A stretch of 64,000 nt of DNA, taken from contig CAYUMU010000002.1 in NCBI GenBank assembly GCA_964445985.1, forward strand, positions 107,009 to 171,008. The letters are read 5' to 3'. Source of the DNA: CAYUMU01 sp964445985 (GTDB taxonomy: Bacteria; Planctomycetota; Planctomycetia; Pirellulales; S012-138). A program made the position numbers and the translations under genes. Every line of letters begins with the position of its first letter. Within the stretch, counting starts at the first letter, position 1. The notes beneath the pieces were generated by a model. That model did no database searches, was not told the DNA's origin, and saw only the letters and a program-made list of their open reading frames with translations. Of the stretch, positions 8,419-17,092 are shown one piece after another.

Positions 8419-9327
8419 ATGCCCAACCCGCTGGTTGTTACCGAGAACCTGACCAAGCGCTACGGAGCGTTTACGGCCCTTCGCCATTGCACGTTGACGG
8501 TGCAGGCGGGCGAAGTATTTGGTTTGCTCGGCCCTAACGGCTCGGGCAAGACCACGCTATTGCGAACGCTGATGGGCTTTTTGCGGCCGTCGGCCGGGCG
8601 GGCCACGATTGCCGGGTGGGACTGCTATCGCGAAAGCCGCAAGACGCACGGGGCCACGACGTATTTGCCCGGCGACGCGCGGCTGTTTCGCGGCATGAAC
8701 GGGTTCGAGGTGCTGCAGTTCTTTCAGAAGGTGCGGCCGGACGGCAATTTGCCGCGGGCGTTGGAGCTGGCGCAGCGGCTGGATCTGGACTTGTCGCGGC
8801 CGGTCACGCGCTGTTCAACCGGGATGCGCCAAAAGCTCGGCGTGGTTTCCATTTTGGCCGTGCGGGCGCCCCTGGTCATTCTGGATGAGCCCACCAGCAA
8901 TCTCGATCCCACCACGCGCTCGCAGGTGCTGGGGCTGGTGCAAGAAGCCAAGGCGGAGGGCCGCACGGTGATGTTTTCATCGCATGTGCTTTCCGAAGTG
9001 GAGGCGGTGTGCGACCGGGTGGTGGTGTTGCGGCGCGGCGAGTTGGTTCATAGCCAGGCCATGGCCGAGTTGAAACGCCAGCATCGCATCGAGGCTCAAT
9101 TGCTGGGGGGAATGCCTGACTTGCCGCCCGACCTGCACAGCCTGGAAGTTGAGCGCCACGGGCAAGGTTGGATTTCGCTCCGAACCGCGGGCGAATTGCT
9201 CCCGGTGTTGCATTGGCTCAGCGAACAGCAGGTGAGCGATATTCGGGTGCGGCCGCTCGGTTTGCAAACCGTGTATGAACGGTTCCATCCCCATCATGAT
9301 GCTAACGAGGTCAGGCTGCCCGCATGA
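8419..9327 (+). CDS. ABC-2 type transporter, ATP-binding subunit
   Basis: 302-residue ABC ATPase of the multidrug/exporter class. Walker A is GPNGSGKTT (about residues 37-45), the signature is RCSTGMRQKLGV (an STGMRQ variant of LSGGQ), and Walker B is LVILDEPTSNLD. A D-loop and the H-loop SSHVLSEVE follow. The C-terminal 90 residues match the regulatory extension of CcmA/NatA-type exporters. The start is ATG 8419 (MPNPLVVTENLTKRYG); an apparent longer frame to 8017 overlaps tRNA-Cys. It overlaps the next gene by ATGA, so the two are translated together. Cargo is unknown. Confidence 0.93.
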   Translation: MPNPLVVTENLTKRYGAFTALRHCTLTVQAGEVFGLLGPNGSGKTTLLRTLMGFLRPSAGRATIAGWDCYRESRKTHGATTYLPGDARLFRGMNGFEVLQFFQKVRPDGNLPRALELAQRLDLDLSRPVTRCSTGMRQKLGVVSILAVRAPLVILDEPTSNLDPTTRSQVLGLVQEAKAEGRTVMFSSHVLSEVEAVCDRVVVLRRGELVHSQAMAELKRQHRIEAQLLGGMPDLPPDLHSLEVERHGQGWISLRTAGELLPVLHWLSEQQVSDIRVRPLGLQTVYERFHPHHDANEVRLPA

Positions 9328-10151
9328 ATCGAGCCTTGTGGTCCAAGAACATTCGCGACACCTGGCTGTTGATGCTGTGCTGCGCGGGCGTGCTGTTTCT
9401 GTTTCACCTGCTGTTCGTGTGGCTGGTGAGCCGGATGAACCTGGCGATTCTCGAGATGTTCTTGCAGTATGGTTTCAAGGGAGTGAACCTGCCGAACCTG
9501 CTGCCGCTGCCGTTGGAACTGGTGGCCACGCAGCGGGGGATGATCTTGCTGGCGTATGTTGATCCGGTGGTGCTGTTCACCATCACGGTGTGGTCGATCG
9601 CGCGGGGGTCGGACGCGGTGAGCGGCGAGATCGACCGCGGCACCATGGAAATGCTGGCGGCCCAGCCGGTGAGCCGCGTGACGATTCTGCTTCCTCAAAT
9701 GGTCGCGACCACCGCGGGCGCCGCGGTGATTTGCCTGGCGTGCTGGTTGGGAACCAGCTTTGGTTTGCAGATCATGAACCTGAAGTCATCGATCTCGGCC
9801 ATGGACTATTTGCCAGCCACGTTGAACTTGTTCGCCGTGACGTTTTTCTTAGCGGGCTTTACCACGCTGGTCGGTTCGTGGCAGCGCAGCCGGTGGAAAA
9901 CGATTGGCATTGCCGGGGCGTTCTGCCTGATTCAACTGATCTTGAAGGTGGTCTCGCGGCTGTCGCCCGACTTGGAATGGATGGTCTACACCACGTATTT
10001 GGGGGCCTTTGAGCCGGGTTGGTTTCTGGACGAGTTCCACGGCTGGAGACTGGCCTGGCTGTTCTGCGGCATTCTCGCCGGGCTGGGCGCGGTGTGTTAT
10101 GCGGCGGCCCTGTGGATTTTTAGCCGCCGCGATTTGCCGGCGCCGCTTTAG
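9324..10151 (+). CDS. ABC-2 type transporter, permease subunit
   Basis: 275-residue membrane protein with six hydrophobic segments. The first is about residues 10-35 (LLMLCCAGVLFLFHLLFVWLV). The others include ILLAYVDPVVLFTITVWSIA, a pair around VVATTAGAAVICLACWLG, and AWLFCGILAGLGAVCYAAAL near the end. The cytoplasmic loop ARGSDAVSGEIDRGTMEMLAAQPVSR is the coupling motif typical of ABC-2 / NatB-like permeases (GE..RGT...L..P.SR). It forms an exporter with the ATPase encoded by the overlapping gene upstream. The G of its stop codon is also the first base of the repeat element at 10151. Confidence 0.9.
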   Translation: MNRALWSKNIRDTWLLMLCCAGVLFLFHLLFVWLVSRMNLAILEMFLQYGFKGVNLPNLLPLPLELVATQRGMILLAYVDPVVLFTITVWSIARGSDAVSGEIDRGTMEMLAAQPVSRVTILLPQMVATTAGAAVICLACWLGTSFGLQIMNLKSSISAMDYLPATLNLFAVTFFLAGFTTLVGSWQRSRWKTIGIAGAFCLIQLILKVVSRLSPDLEWMVYTTYLGAFEPGWFLDEFHGWRLAWLFCGILAGLGAVCYAAALWIFSRRDLPAPL

Positions 10152-10393
10152 AGCCTATCCAATGACTCCCTCGCCCCTCTCCTCGGTATTTCCGGGGAGA
10201 GGGGCGAGGGTGAGGGTGAGGGGGCTTGGGAAGCGGAGTTGAGCATGCTATTTCAGGTCCGCGAAGAACCCGCTCATCCCCAGCCCTTCTCCCCCGGAGT
10301 ACCGGGGGGAGAAGGGAGAAAGAAAGGTCGTGAGAAACTTTTTATCAGGTCACCGCTGAGGTGAGGGGGAAACCGGGTTCTTCGGATAGGCTC
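10151..10393. repeat. Dispersed repeat element with GAGCCTATCC inverted ends, long copy
   Basis: A 243-base block bounded by GAGCCTATCCAATGACTCCC and, inverted, GAGCCTATCCGAAGAACCCG. Inside are two strong hairpins (CCTCGCCCCTCTCC/GGAGAGGGGCGAGG near 10170-10210 and CCCTTCTCCCCC/GGGGGAGAAGGG near 10280-10315). A shorter copy with the same two distinct ends lies at 50842-50917. It sits exactly between a plus-strand and a minus-strand gene end. No open frame is present, so it looks like a MITE- or REP-like non-autonomous element. Confidence 0.75.
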
Positions 10394-10408
10394 AAAGTGC
10401 CTTGCTCC

Positions 10409-12325
10409 CTACACCGCGTCTACCAGCGGCATCAGGTAAACGAGCAGCAGGGTTACCGCCATGCTGACCACGCCGAGCACGATCAACAGTGGCGTCCAGC
10501 TCTTCAGGGCTTCTTCTTCGGTCAGGCCGCCCATCTTGGCGAAGATCCAGAAGCCGCTGTCGTTCATCCACGAGCCGATTAGCGAGCCGGCGCCAATGGC
10601 GGTGCAAAGGTACACGGCGTTGAAGGGGAGTGGCCCGGACGCTCCGAGCATGGCGGCGAGCATGCTGGAGGCGGTGATCATGGCCACGGTGCTGGAGCCT
10701 TGGGCCACCTTGAGCAGGGCCGAAACCCCAAAACCCAGGAACAGCAGCATCATGCCTTGGGCGCCGCCGCCAAACAGGCTTTCGATGGCGGGGCCAATCT
10801 GGGCTTCTTTCAGCATGGCGCCAAAGGCGCCGCCGGCCGAGGTGATGAGAATGATCACGCCGCCGCTCATCAGGCCGTCTTCCACGCTGATGGCCACTTC
10901 CTGGCGGCTGGGCCGTCGCTGCCGCACATACATGAGAATGGCCACGGCGGCCGAAAGCAACAGGGCAAAGTTGGGGTCGCCGAACAGTGCCCCGTAGTTG
11001 GCTACTTGGCGCCATGAGGTTTCCCACACATGGGGTTCAATGTATTGCGGAAACGCCGCTTCCAGCAGCAGGCGGTTCAGGCGTTGCGTCTGCGGAACCG
11101 ACAGTCGGCCGATGTCTTTGGTTAGCAAGTAATTGAGGGAGCTCAAGCCTTGCAGCCGTTGATGTTCGTCCCAGGGAAGCTTGCCAGCGCCCGATTCCGC
11201 CAATGCCGCCTCTTCAACGGCAAGCCGGCGCTGCGCTTCGACCAACGAAACTTCGTCTTTCGAGAGCAAGCCCGCGATGCGCGCTGGGTTGAGCACCACG
11301 CCGGGGAAATCGTCGCCGCCCGGCTCGTAGAACTTTTTGTTGCTCAAAACCTTAACATTCAAGTCCTCCACGATTTGCTCGCGCGTGGCTTCATCCACCG
11401 AGCCGGCGGCTGCCGCGGCAGTGATCGTGGCTTGAAGCTCGGGCGAAAACTGGTCCATGATACGCCGGGCCGGTTGCAAGCGGGGCTCGCTCGATTGGGG
11501 AGCGTCCGCCAGCAACTTCACAAAACCATCCCAGTCGCGAATTTGCGAGGTCGTAAAACGGGCGGCCGCTTCCGCGTCGGCCATGGTTTCCAAGGCCGTG
11601 TTCGCGCCGATCAGCAGCACCGGCAGGGCCACCGGCAAAACGGCCATCCACAAGGGCGGCTGCTGAGCCTCGGGGAGCGATTCAAGCTCGGGCTCGGTTC
11701 CAATGGGACGCATCGGCAGCGGCATGATCCGATCGCACACGCGGGCAAAGATGAGACCGGCCACCGCGGCCGGCATGGCGACCAGCGTGCCAATAATGAT
11801 CATCAACCCAACATCGACCCCCAGGTTGGCCGCCATGACCAGCGGCCCAGGCGTGGGAGGAACCAAGGTATGCGTGATCGCCCCACCCGCGGAGATCGCC
11901 AGCAGGTACAGCAGGTAGTTGGACTTGGTGCGGCGATAAAGACTGCGGGCCAGCGGTACCAGCAAGTAAAACACCGTGTCAAAGAACACCGGCACCGCGA
12001 GCACGAAGCCGCTGCCCATCAGGGCCACCGAGGCTTGCTTTTCCCCTAGCAATCTCAAGAAAGCGCGCACAATGCGGTCGGCCGCTCCGCTATCCATCAT
12101 GCACTTGCCAATGATGGCGGCGAGGGCGATCACGATCGCAATGCTGCCCGCCGTGGAGCCAAACGCGCCCGCCACGCGCGACACCTTCACGCTGACCTCG
12201 CCTGGCGCGAGCAGGCTCACGATCAAGGCCGCCGTGATCAACGCCAGAAAAGCATTGAGCCGCAGCACGATGATCATGCCCAAAACGGTTACAATTCCAA
12301 TTGCCAGAATGGCCAACGGAGACAT
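10409..12325 (-). CDS. GntP-family gluconate:H+ symporter-like permease with a large soluble insert
   Basis: 638-residue membrane permease of the GntP family (organic acid/sugar acid import). The N-terminal half shows the family helices, including GSTAGSIAIVIALAAIIGKC, MGSGFVLAVPVFFDTVFYLL and the loop GGAITHTLVPPTPGPLVMA. The C-terminal half has GGVIILITSAGGAFGAMLK, GSSTVAMITASSMLAAML and IGAGSLIGSWMNDSGFWIF, all typical. GntP proteins are usually about 440-450 residues. Here about 185 hydrophilic, mostly helical residues (about 240-425) are inserted in the middle, between LPVALPVLLIGANTAL and LFGDPNFALLLSAAVAILM. It converges with the ABC permease gene across the repeat. The precise substrate is not decided. 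Confidence 0.88.
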   Translation of the reverse strand: MSPLAILAIGIVTVLGMIIVLRLNAFLALITAALIVSLLAPGEVSVKVSRVAGAFGSTAGSIAIVIALAAIIGKCMMDSGAADRIVRAFLRLLGEKQASVALMGSGFVLAVPVFFDTVFYLLVPLARSLYRRTKSNYLLYLLAISAGGAITHTLVPPTPGPLVMAANLGVDVGLMIIIGTLVAMPAAVAGLIFARVCDRIMPLPMRPIGTEPELESLPEAQQPPLWMAVLPVALPVLLIGANTALETMADAEAAARFTTSQIRDWDGFVKLLADAPQSSEPRLQPARRIMDQFSPELQATITAAAAAGSVDEATREQIVEDLNVKVLSNKKFYEPGGDDFPGVVLNPARIAGLLSKDEVSLVEAQRRLAVEEAALAESGAGKLPWDEHQRLQGLSSLNYLLTKDIGRLSVPQTQRLNRLLLEAAFPQYIEPHVWETSWRQVANYGALFGDPNFALLLSAAVAILMYVRQRRPSRQEVAISVEDGLMSGGVIILITSAGGAFGAMLKEAQIGPAIESLFGGGAQGMMLLFLGFGVSALLKVAQGSSTVAMITASSMLAAMLGASGPLPFNAVYLCTAIGAGSLIGSWMNDSGFWIFAKMGGLTEEEALKSWTPLLIVLGVVSMAVTLLLVYLMPLVDAV

Positions 12326-12660
12326 CGCGAGCTCGTTCTAATGGGGTGGGCCTGGCCTGCGCGCCGCTTGCCAGCGGATCGGATCGGGAGAGTCTTCCAT
12401 GCCGCGCAAACCCGTGGGGGGGGCAACCCGGCCTGGCGATGTCTCTCCAATCTCGCCCAGGCCGGAGCAAGGTGAAAGAATCGCATACGAGGGGCCGCCC
12501 CGCAATTGTTTTTCCAATATCTGCTCTTCCAATATCTGGGGGATGCGAAGGTGGTGGGATGGCGCATCCGCCGCTTCCTGGATTCCCGCCCCGTCTTCAC
12601 TGGGGTCAGGGTATGCGCGGGAAAGATGGGTCCGCGCCAAGGCTTTGCCACGCGGTCGTC
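12326..12660. other. Intergenic stretch upstream of the GntP-like gene; one direct repeat
   Basis: No gene is supported. A 12-base direct repeat (TTCCAATATCTG at 12512-12523 and 12527-12538, 15-base period) lies about 190 bases upstream of the permease start. It could be a regulator site, but there is no second example to support this. Confidence 0.3.
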
Positions 12661-14118
12661 CTACGCCGCTTTGGCCAATTCCCTTTCGAATTGAACCACC
12701 GGGGCGCCAGGCAAGCCGAAGCGGCGGGGTTGGTCTTGCACCTGGTCGACCACGTGCCGCACGTAGCCGGTGGCCACGGTGCAGAGGTCGTGCATGTCGG
12801 CAGGGCTGAGGTCGAGCAATTCCAGCGTCTGTTCGTTGCAGAGTGGCAGAATGTAATCGGTGCCGCGGACTTTGCCGGTGTCGCCCGAAGCCGTGACGTT
12901 GTTGATCAGGCCCCGGCGATTGGTGTGGTTGGCGTCATCGGTTTCGCGGGCGATTTTGGCGATGGAAGGCATGGCGCGCAGTTCGTCGCCATGGCGGTAC
13001 ACGACGACCCGCAATTCATATTTGTGGCCGGAGAGCGGATGTTGAGACGCGCGAATCTGGCAAGCGTCGACATATTCGCAGAGGGTATAGGGGAGCGCGC
13101 CGCCGGTGATGCCATAGAACTCGGCCGTTTGTTGCAGGGAGCGGTCGATCTGGTTGACGATATTGTCGAGCGATTCGAGCGGGTTAAAGAAGAACTCGAT
13201 GCCGTGCCCTAGCCCCGTGCCGTGCGGCTTGATGACGACTTGCCGACCGCGCCGCAGCCAGACCTGCACCAGCTCGATCAATTCTTGGCGGGTGTGGGCA
13301 TGCTCGAACAGCACGTTCCGTGGAAGCGCCTGGTGGGGGTGCGCTTGGACATACTCATTCATGAGATCATAGGCCACGCCCTTATCGCTTCCGGCGGCGA
13401 AGCAGCGATTGAGCGTTTTAAATTGTGTGAGATCGATGCGTTCATCGAACCATTGCATCAGGTTCCGGCAGAAGCGATCGTTGACCGCGCCCATGACCGG
13501 GCGGCCGTGGAGACTGAGGGTGCCGTCGCTATTGAGGTGGAGCGCTCGCATCAGATCTTTCATATAGCCGGGCACGACGATTGGGCCGGGAGAACTGGCG
13601 CGCTCACGGTCGTTGGCCATTTGCCCCAGGCTGCGGGCGTACCCCTGGCCAAACTTCCGCTCCAAGCCTTGGCGAATGGCGTCCACGAACAACACCTTTT
13701 CGTGGGCCAGGCGGTTCAAACGCGGCTGATCCTCGGACTCTTTGCCCGAAACGCCAAGCAAGACCACGCCATCGGGGTCGTCAAAGCTCTGTGAGGTCTC
13801 GGTCAGCGAACGCAGCATGGAAGCCAGCGGCGCGAGCGGCATGTTGGAGACGCCGCCAATGCCGGTGCCGTTAAGCTCCAGCAAGTGAAACTGCTTACGA
13901 CCCTGGTGTTCCGATACCAAAATGTCGAGCGGCGCCACCAAGAACAGATCGCGCTGCGAACCGGATCGCAAAGATCGGGCCGACTCCTGAGCCAGGTCGT
14001 CCCAGAGGTCCAGGTCTTGGCCATTGCTGATGGAACTGCGGTCTTCCAGTTCCACGCCCAAGAGCGACGACGTGGCGATTAACGACTCCAAACAAACGGG
14101 CAATAGATTTGAGCGCAT
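12661..14118 (-). CDS. Uncharacterised ATP-grasp-like protein
   Basis: 485-residue soluble protein. The central part (about residues 270-400) carries features of an ATP-grasp fold: RGRQVVIKPHGTGLGHGIEFF, a lysine plus glycine-rich loop of the type that binds ATP, and later ELRVVVYRHGDELRAMPSIAKIARE with TNRRGLINNV, which resembles the metal/ATP-binding end of such ligases. The N-terminal third has FHLLELNGTGIGGVSNMPLA. No peptide-synthesis partner is visible nearby. The start was set at ATG 14118 (MRSNLLPVC) because GGAG lies 8 bases upstream; the frame could extend 14 codons further. Likely a cytoplasmic ligase, substrate unknown. Confidence 0.72.
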   Translation of the reverse strand: MRSNLLPVCLESLIATSSLLGVELEDRSSISNGQDLDLWDDLAQESARSLRSGSQRDLFLVAPLDILVSEHQGRKQFHLLELNGTGIGGVSNMPLAPLASMLRSLTETSQSFDDPDGVVLLGVSGKESEDQPRLNRLAHEKVLFVDAIRQGLERKFGQGYARSLGQMANDRERASSPGPIVVPGYMKDLMRALHLNSDGTLSLHGRPVMGAVNDRFCRNLMQWFDERIDLTQFKTLNRCFAAGSDKGVAYDLMNEYVQAHPHQALPRNVLFEHAHTRQELIELVQVWLRRGRQVVIKPHGTGLGHGIEFFFNPLESLDNIVNQIDRSLQQTAEFYGITGGALPYTLCEYVDACQIRASQHPLSGHKYELRVVVYRHGDELRAMPSIAKIARETDDANHTNRRGLINNVTASGDTGKVRGTDYILPLCNEQTLELLDLSPADMHDLCTVATGYVRHVVDQVQDQPRRFGLPGAPVVQFERELAKAA

Positions 14119-14930
14119 CGTGCGATCTCCAAGTTTTGCTGGCAGCCAGAACAGCGGCAAGGGGAAGTGAACCGCTTGCTGCCAGCCTTTACCATCCCTA
14201 GCATCGACAACTCCGCCAGCGGAAAATCAGAGCACCCGTTCGGATTCATTCCGTAACGCGCGGCGCTATCCACCGCGCGAAATGCCGACTCATTTCCGCG
14301 GGCTTCGCAGCCAGGGATCAGAGCTTCCTAGGTATTCGCTGGAAAGGTAGCGCCGACCATCTTCCCGCGTCGGCAGGGAGTTTCAAAAGCAATGCGCGTG
14401 CCAAGCGGTGCTTGTTTTTTTCACCCCCACCATCGAACCAGAGTGGCGCGGATTGAATCGATTGTGCGACGACGAAACTCGTTAAAAACGGCAGTGTTTG
14501 CCAGCCATCGGAAGTGGCTGTTGGATCAGCCGCTCAGCGCTTTGCAATTCTTCCAAGGCAGGTTGAAAATGATACATGCGCGGCGGCCGTGATGATGCCT
14601 ATGAATCCGTGAGAAGGGAGGGCCGGAACGAAACGAATGTTCCCCCATGGATCGAAAGACGGGGACCTCATTCTTCGTCGCCCTGTGCATCGAGCGTTGG
14701 CTTGGTCCGATTACACAAAGTTGAGGTTTCGGAGAGGCTGCGCAAGAGATTCCATTGGCTCTTGATGTGATTGCCAAGATTCGGTACTGTTCCTGCCCAC
14801 GCTCACGAACCGAGAGTCTCCGGCCGCCGTAGTGGGGTACACTTGCGTGGCGCGGCTGGTGGACGAAACCGCGCCGAATTTAGTTAAGGCCCCCCCCTCC
14901 CTCGCTAATTGCAAGCGTTGTAGTGCTGGC
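14119..14930. other. 812-base stretch with no supported gene
   Basis: Only short, poorly composed frames occur on either strand (all under 85 codons with no ribosome binding sites or recognisable motifs). It separates divergent genes at 14118 (minus) and 14931 (plus), so both promoters should be here. No tRNA-like or strong hairpin structure was found. Confidence 0.5.
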
Positions 14931-15416
14931 ATGGATTACGCCGTTAACCGATCTGCCCGACGTTGTGCCGTTTCTGGCCGTGTGCTGGAAGAAGGCGAGA
15001 CGTTCTATACCGCCCTGTTCGTGGAAGGCGCGGACCTGGTGCGGCGCGATTATGGCCGGGAATGCTGGAAATCGCCGCCTGAGAACGCGTTGGGGTGGTG
15101 GAAGGCGCGGGTGCCTCGCAAGGAAGAAAGCAAAACCAGGCTGGCTCCCGACGAGGTTCTGCTGCAGCTTTTTCATGAGCTGGCCGAGCAGCCCGAGAAA
15201 CAAGATTTGCGGTTTGTGCTGGCTTTGCTGCTCGTGCGCCGCCGCTTACTGAAGTGGGAAGATCCCGAGAAAAACGCCGACGACCAAGAAGTGCTCGTCC
15301 TGTCATGCCCTCGCGATGGTGGAACCTACCGTGTTGCGGCCGAGGTTCCCAGTGACGCCCGGGCCGCGGAGATTCAAGACGAATTAGCCCGCCTCCTCTT
15401 TGCCGATGCCGCCTAA
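14931..15416 (+). CDS. Small conserved planctomycete-type protein of unknown function
   Basis: 161-residue soluble protein. The N-terminus contains the pattern CAVSGRVLEEGETFYTALF (residues 11-29), then LVRRDYGRECW, with two or three cysteines that could form a zinc knuckle. Residues 66-115 are helical (DEVLLQLFHELAEQPEKQDLRFVL...LLVRRRLLK). The C-terminus is short strands (VLVLSCPRDGGTYRVAAEVP) and an acidic helix. Its stop lies 14 bases before the next gene, with the ribosome binding site of that gene in between, so the two are likely an operon. The start at ATG 14931 (MDYAVNRSARRC) leaves out an upstream 33-codon open stretch that looks non-coding. I know no function for this type. Confidence 0.68.
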   Translation: MDYAVNRSARRCAVSGRVLEEGETFYTALFVEGADLVRRDYGRECWKSPPENALGWWKARVPRKEESKTRLAPDEVLLQLFHELAEQPEKQDLRFVLALLLVRRRLLKWEDPEKNADDQEVLVLSCPRDGGTYRVAAEVPSDARAAEIQDELARLLFADAA

Positions 15417-15430
15417 CAGGAGAGCACGCT

Positions 15431-16633
15431 TTGAAGAACCTTCGTCTGAGTCTGGCCGCGGTGGCCCTGGTTGCCGCCAGCGGCGCCAACTGCGCCAATC
15501 TGCAAAACCCCTTTCATCGCCAGACGGCGCCGCCGGTGTTGTCGCAGACGCCCACGCTAGGCGACGTGACGGCCGTGGTGAATGCCAACAGCGGCCGGGT
15601 GCGTTCGCTCAAGGCCACGGGCTGCCGCGTTAGTGCGGGATGGATGCCGAGCATCAATGCCGACATTGCCTTGGAACGTCCGCGGCGGTTTCGCTTGCGA
15701 GGTCAAACCTCGATCACCGGCCCTGAAGTGGATATCGGCAGCAACGATGAGCTGTTGTGGAGCTGGGCGCGGCTGATGCAGCCTGCCGGCGTGTACTACC
15801 TGCGGCATGCCGACTTCCACCAGAGCATGGCCCCGCGGTTGATGCCGATCGAGCCGGACTGGATCCCTGAAGCTTTTGGGCTGGCCACGTTTGCCCCTCA
15901 CGAGCAACACCAGGGTCCCAACCAGGTGGGACAAGGCCGGCTGGAGATTCGCACGCTGCGACAAACGGCTACCGGCCCCGTTACCAAGTTGACCGTAATC
16001 GAAGAACGCACGGGGCATGTGCTGGAGCAACATCTTTACAATCCGCGGGGTGAAACGGTGCTGAGCGTGCTCACCAGCCAGCACGAGCTGGATGCCGCGA
16101 GCGGCGCGTGGATTGCCAAGAAGATTGAACTGAAGTTGGCTTCGCTCGATACCACGTTGAAGCTCAAACTCGAGAACGTGCAGATCAATACCCTGAACGC
16201 TAGCGACATGGCTTTGTGGGCCAAGCCGGAACTGGAAGGCTTCCCCAACGTCGATATTGGACGGATGGGCAATCCCGAGCCGGTCAGCCAAACGCGCGTG
16301 CCGGCCACGCCCAGCAACTTCCGCCAACCGCAGGCGTTGCCAGCGCAAACGCTGCCGGGCCAGGCCAATTACCAAGGCGCGCCATCAAACTTCCCAAGCC
16401 CGCAGCCCAACGATCAAGGGTCGCCGGCTGGTTACCCTGGCGCCCAGGCCGGCTACCAAGGCCCGCCAGCCAACTACCCACAGCCTGGGCTGAACACGCC
16501 TCCTCCGGCAGCGCTGCCAACGCCGGTCCCCGCGACCTCGTGGCCCGACCAACCCCAGGCGCATTCCACCACGCCGCGGCCGCAACAGACCTATAAGCCG
16601 GCCCCGCCGAGAATTCGGCCGTTCCGGTATTAG
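15431..16633 (+). CDS. Exported LolA-like protein with Pro/Gln-rich tail
   Basis: 400-residue exported protein starting at TTG 15431, with AGGAGA 8 bases upstream. The N-terminus is a signal sequence (KNLRLSLAAVALVAASGANC); the cysteine at residue 22 may be a lipoprotein acylation site, although the box is not canonical. Residues about 50-285 form a beta-rich fold (ADIALERPRRFRLRG, TKLTVIEERTGHVLEQHLY, KIELKLASLDTTLKLKLENV), consistent with an outer-membrane-lipoprotein-sorting (LolA/LolB) or DUF4292-like shape. Residues 300-400 are low complexity, rich in Pro, Gln, Tyr and Gly, with degenerate repeats of the type NYQGAPSN and GYQGPPAN. Likely periplasmic or envelope-attached. The function is inferred from the fold pattern only. 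Confidence 0.65.
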   Translation: MKNLRLSLAAVALVAASGANCANLQNPFHRQTAPPVLSQTPTLGDVTAVVNANSGRVRSLKATGCRVSAGWMPSINADIALERPRRFRLRGQTSITGPEVDIGSNDELLWSWARLMQPAGVYYLRHADFHQSMAPRLMPIEPDWIPEAFGLATFAPHEQHQGPNQVGQGRLEIRTLRQTATGPVTKLTVIEERTGHVLEQHLYNPRGETVLSVLTSQHELDAASGAWIAKKIELKLASLDTTLKLKLENVQINTLNASDMALWAKPELEGFPNVDIGRMGNPEPVSQTRVPATPSNFRQPQALPAQTLPGQANYQGAPSNFPSPQPNDQGSPAGYPGAQAGYQGPPANYPQPGLNTPPPAALPTPVPATSWPDQPQAHSTTPRPQQTYKPAPPRIRPFRY

Positions 16634-17092
16634 ATCCAGAAGACGTGAAGCGGCTCTGCGGCGGACAGAAAATCTATCCTCCGGCGAGCTGCGCCTATGC
16701 CGATCAGGCGTGGGTAGCTAAGGCCAATGATATGAACGGTAGGCAGCCTCGAATTGAAATTCAGGCGATGGCAAGCAATGCCCGGCTCCATGAGTCGGCA
16801 TGGAAGCGTCCGCTGGAAATTGATATTCGTCGATATCAGCTATTTTGATGAAGTGGCATCGCGGAAGAACTTCCGGATTCACGCGCTCAACCGTTTTCTA
16901 GGTGTGGCGCAATTTTGCAGGCTTTTTGCGGCTGCCCCTGGTGTTGTGAATGCCTTACGATTGGCAACCCGACGCGTTAGCGAGGGACGTTCGTGGGACT
17001 CCCTCGCTAACGCGTCGGGTTATGAAATCAGCGGTGAGGCTTGCATTCCGCGGGACTGACGGTTTCGACGCTCCTCGAACCGGTCCACTGGT
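16634..17092. other. Intergenic stretch between convergent genes, holding a perfect palindrome
   Basis: No gene supported. The only clear structure is the inverted repeat at 16966-17021, which could serve as a shared terminator for the genes ending at 16633 and 17093. Confidence 0.5.
16966..17021. repeat. 22-base perfect inverted repeat with 12-base loop
   Basis: Left arm 16966-16987 and right arm 17000-17021 are perfectly complementary; the core reads CCCGACGCGTTAGCGAGGG. No T-run follows either arm. From memory, this kind of palindrome is frequent between genes in Pirellula-like genomes, which suggests a REP-type family rather than a gene-specific terminator. Confidence 0.75.

Noticed and set aside
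14526..14777. Short frames in the 14.1-14.9 kb gap as genes
   Set aside because: No ribosome binding site, no plausible fold and competing frames on both strands.
17022..17092. Riboswitch or structured RNA near mch
   Set aside because: Only a plain hairpin pair lies upstream of mch and a palindrome downstream; no known riboswitch consensus was found.
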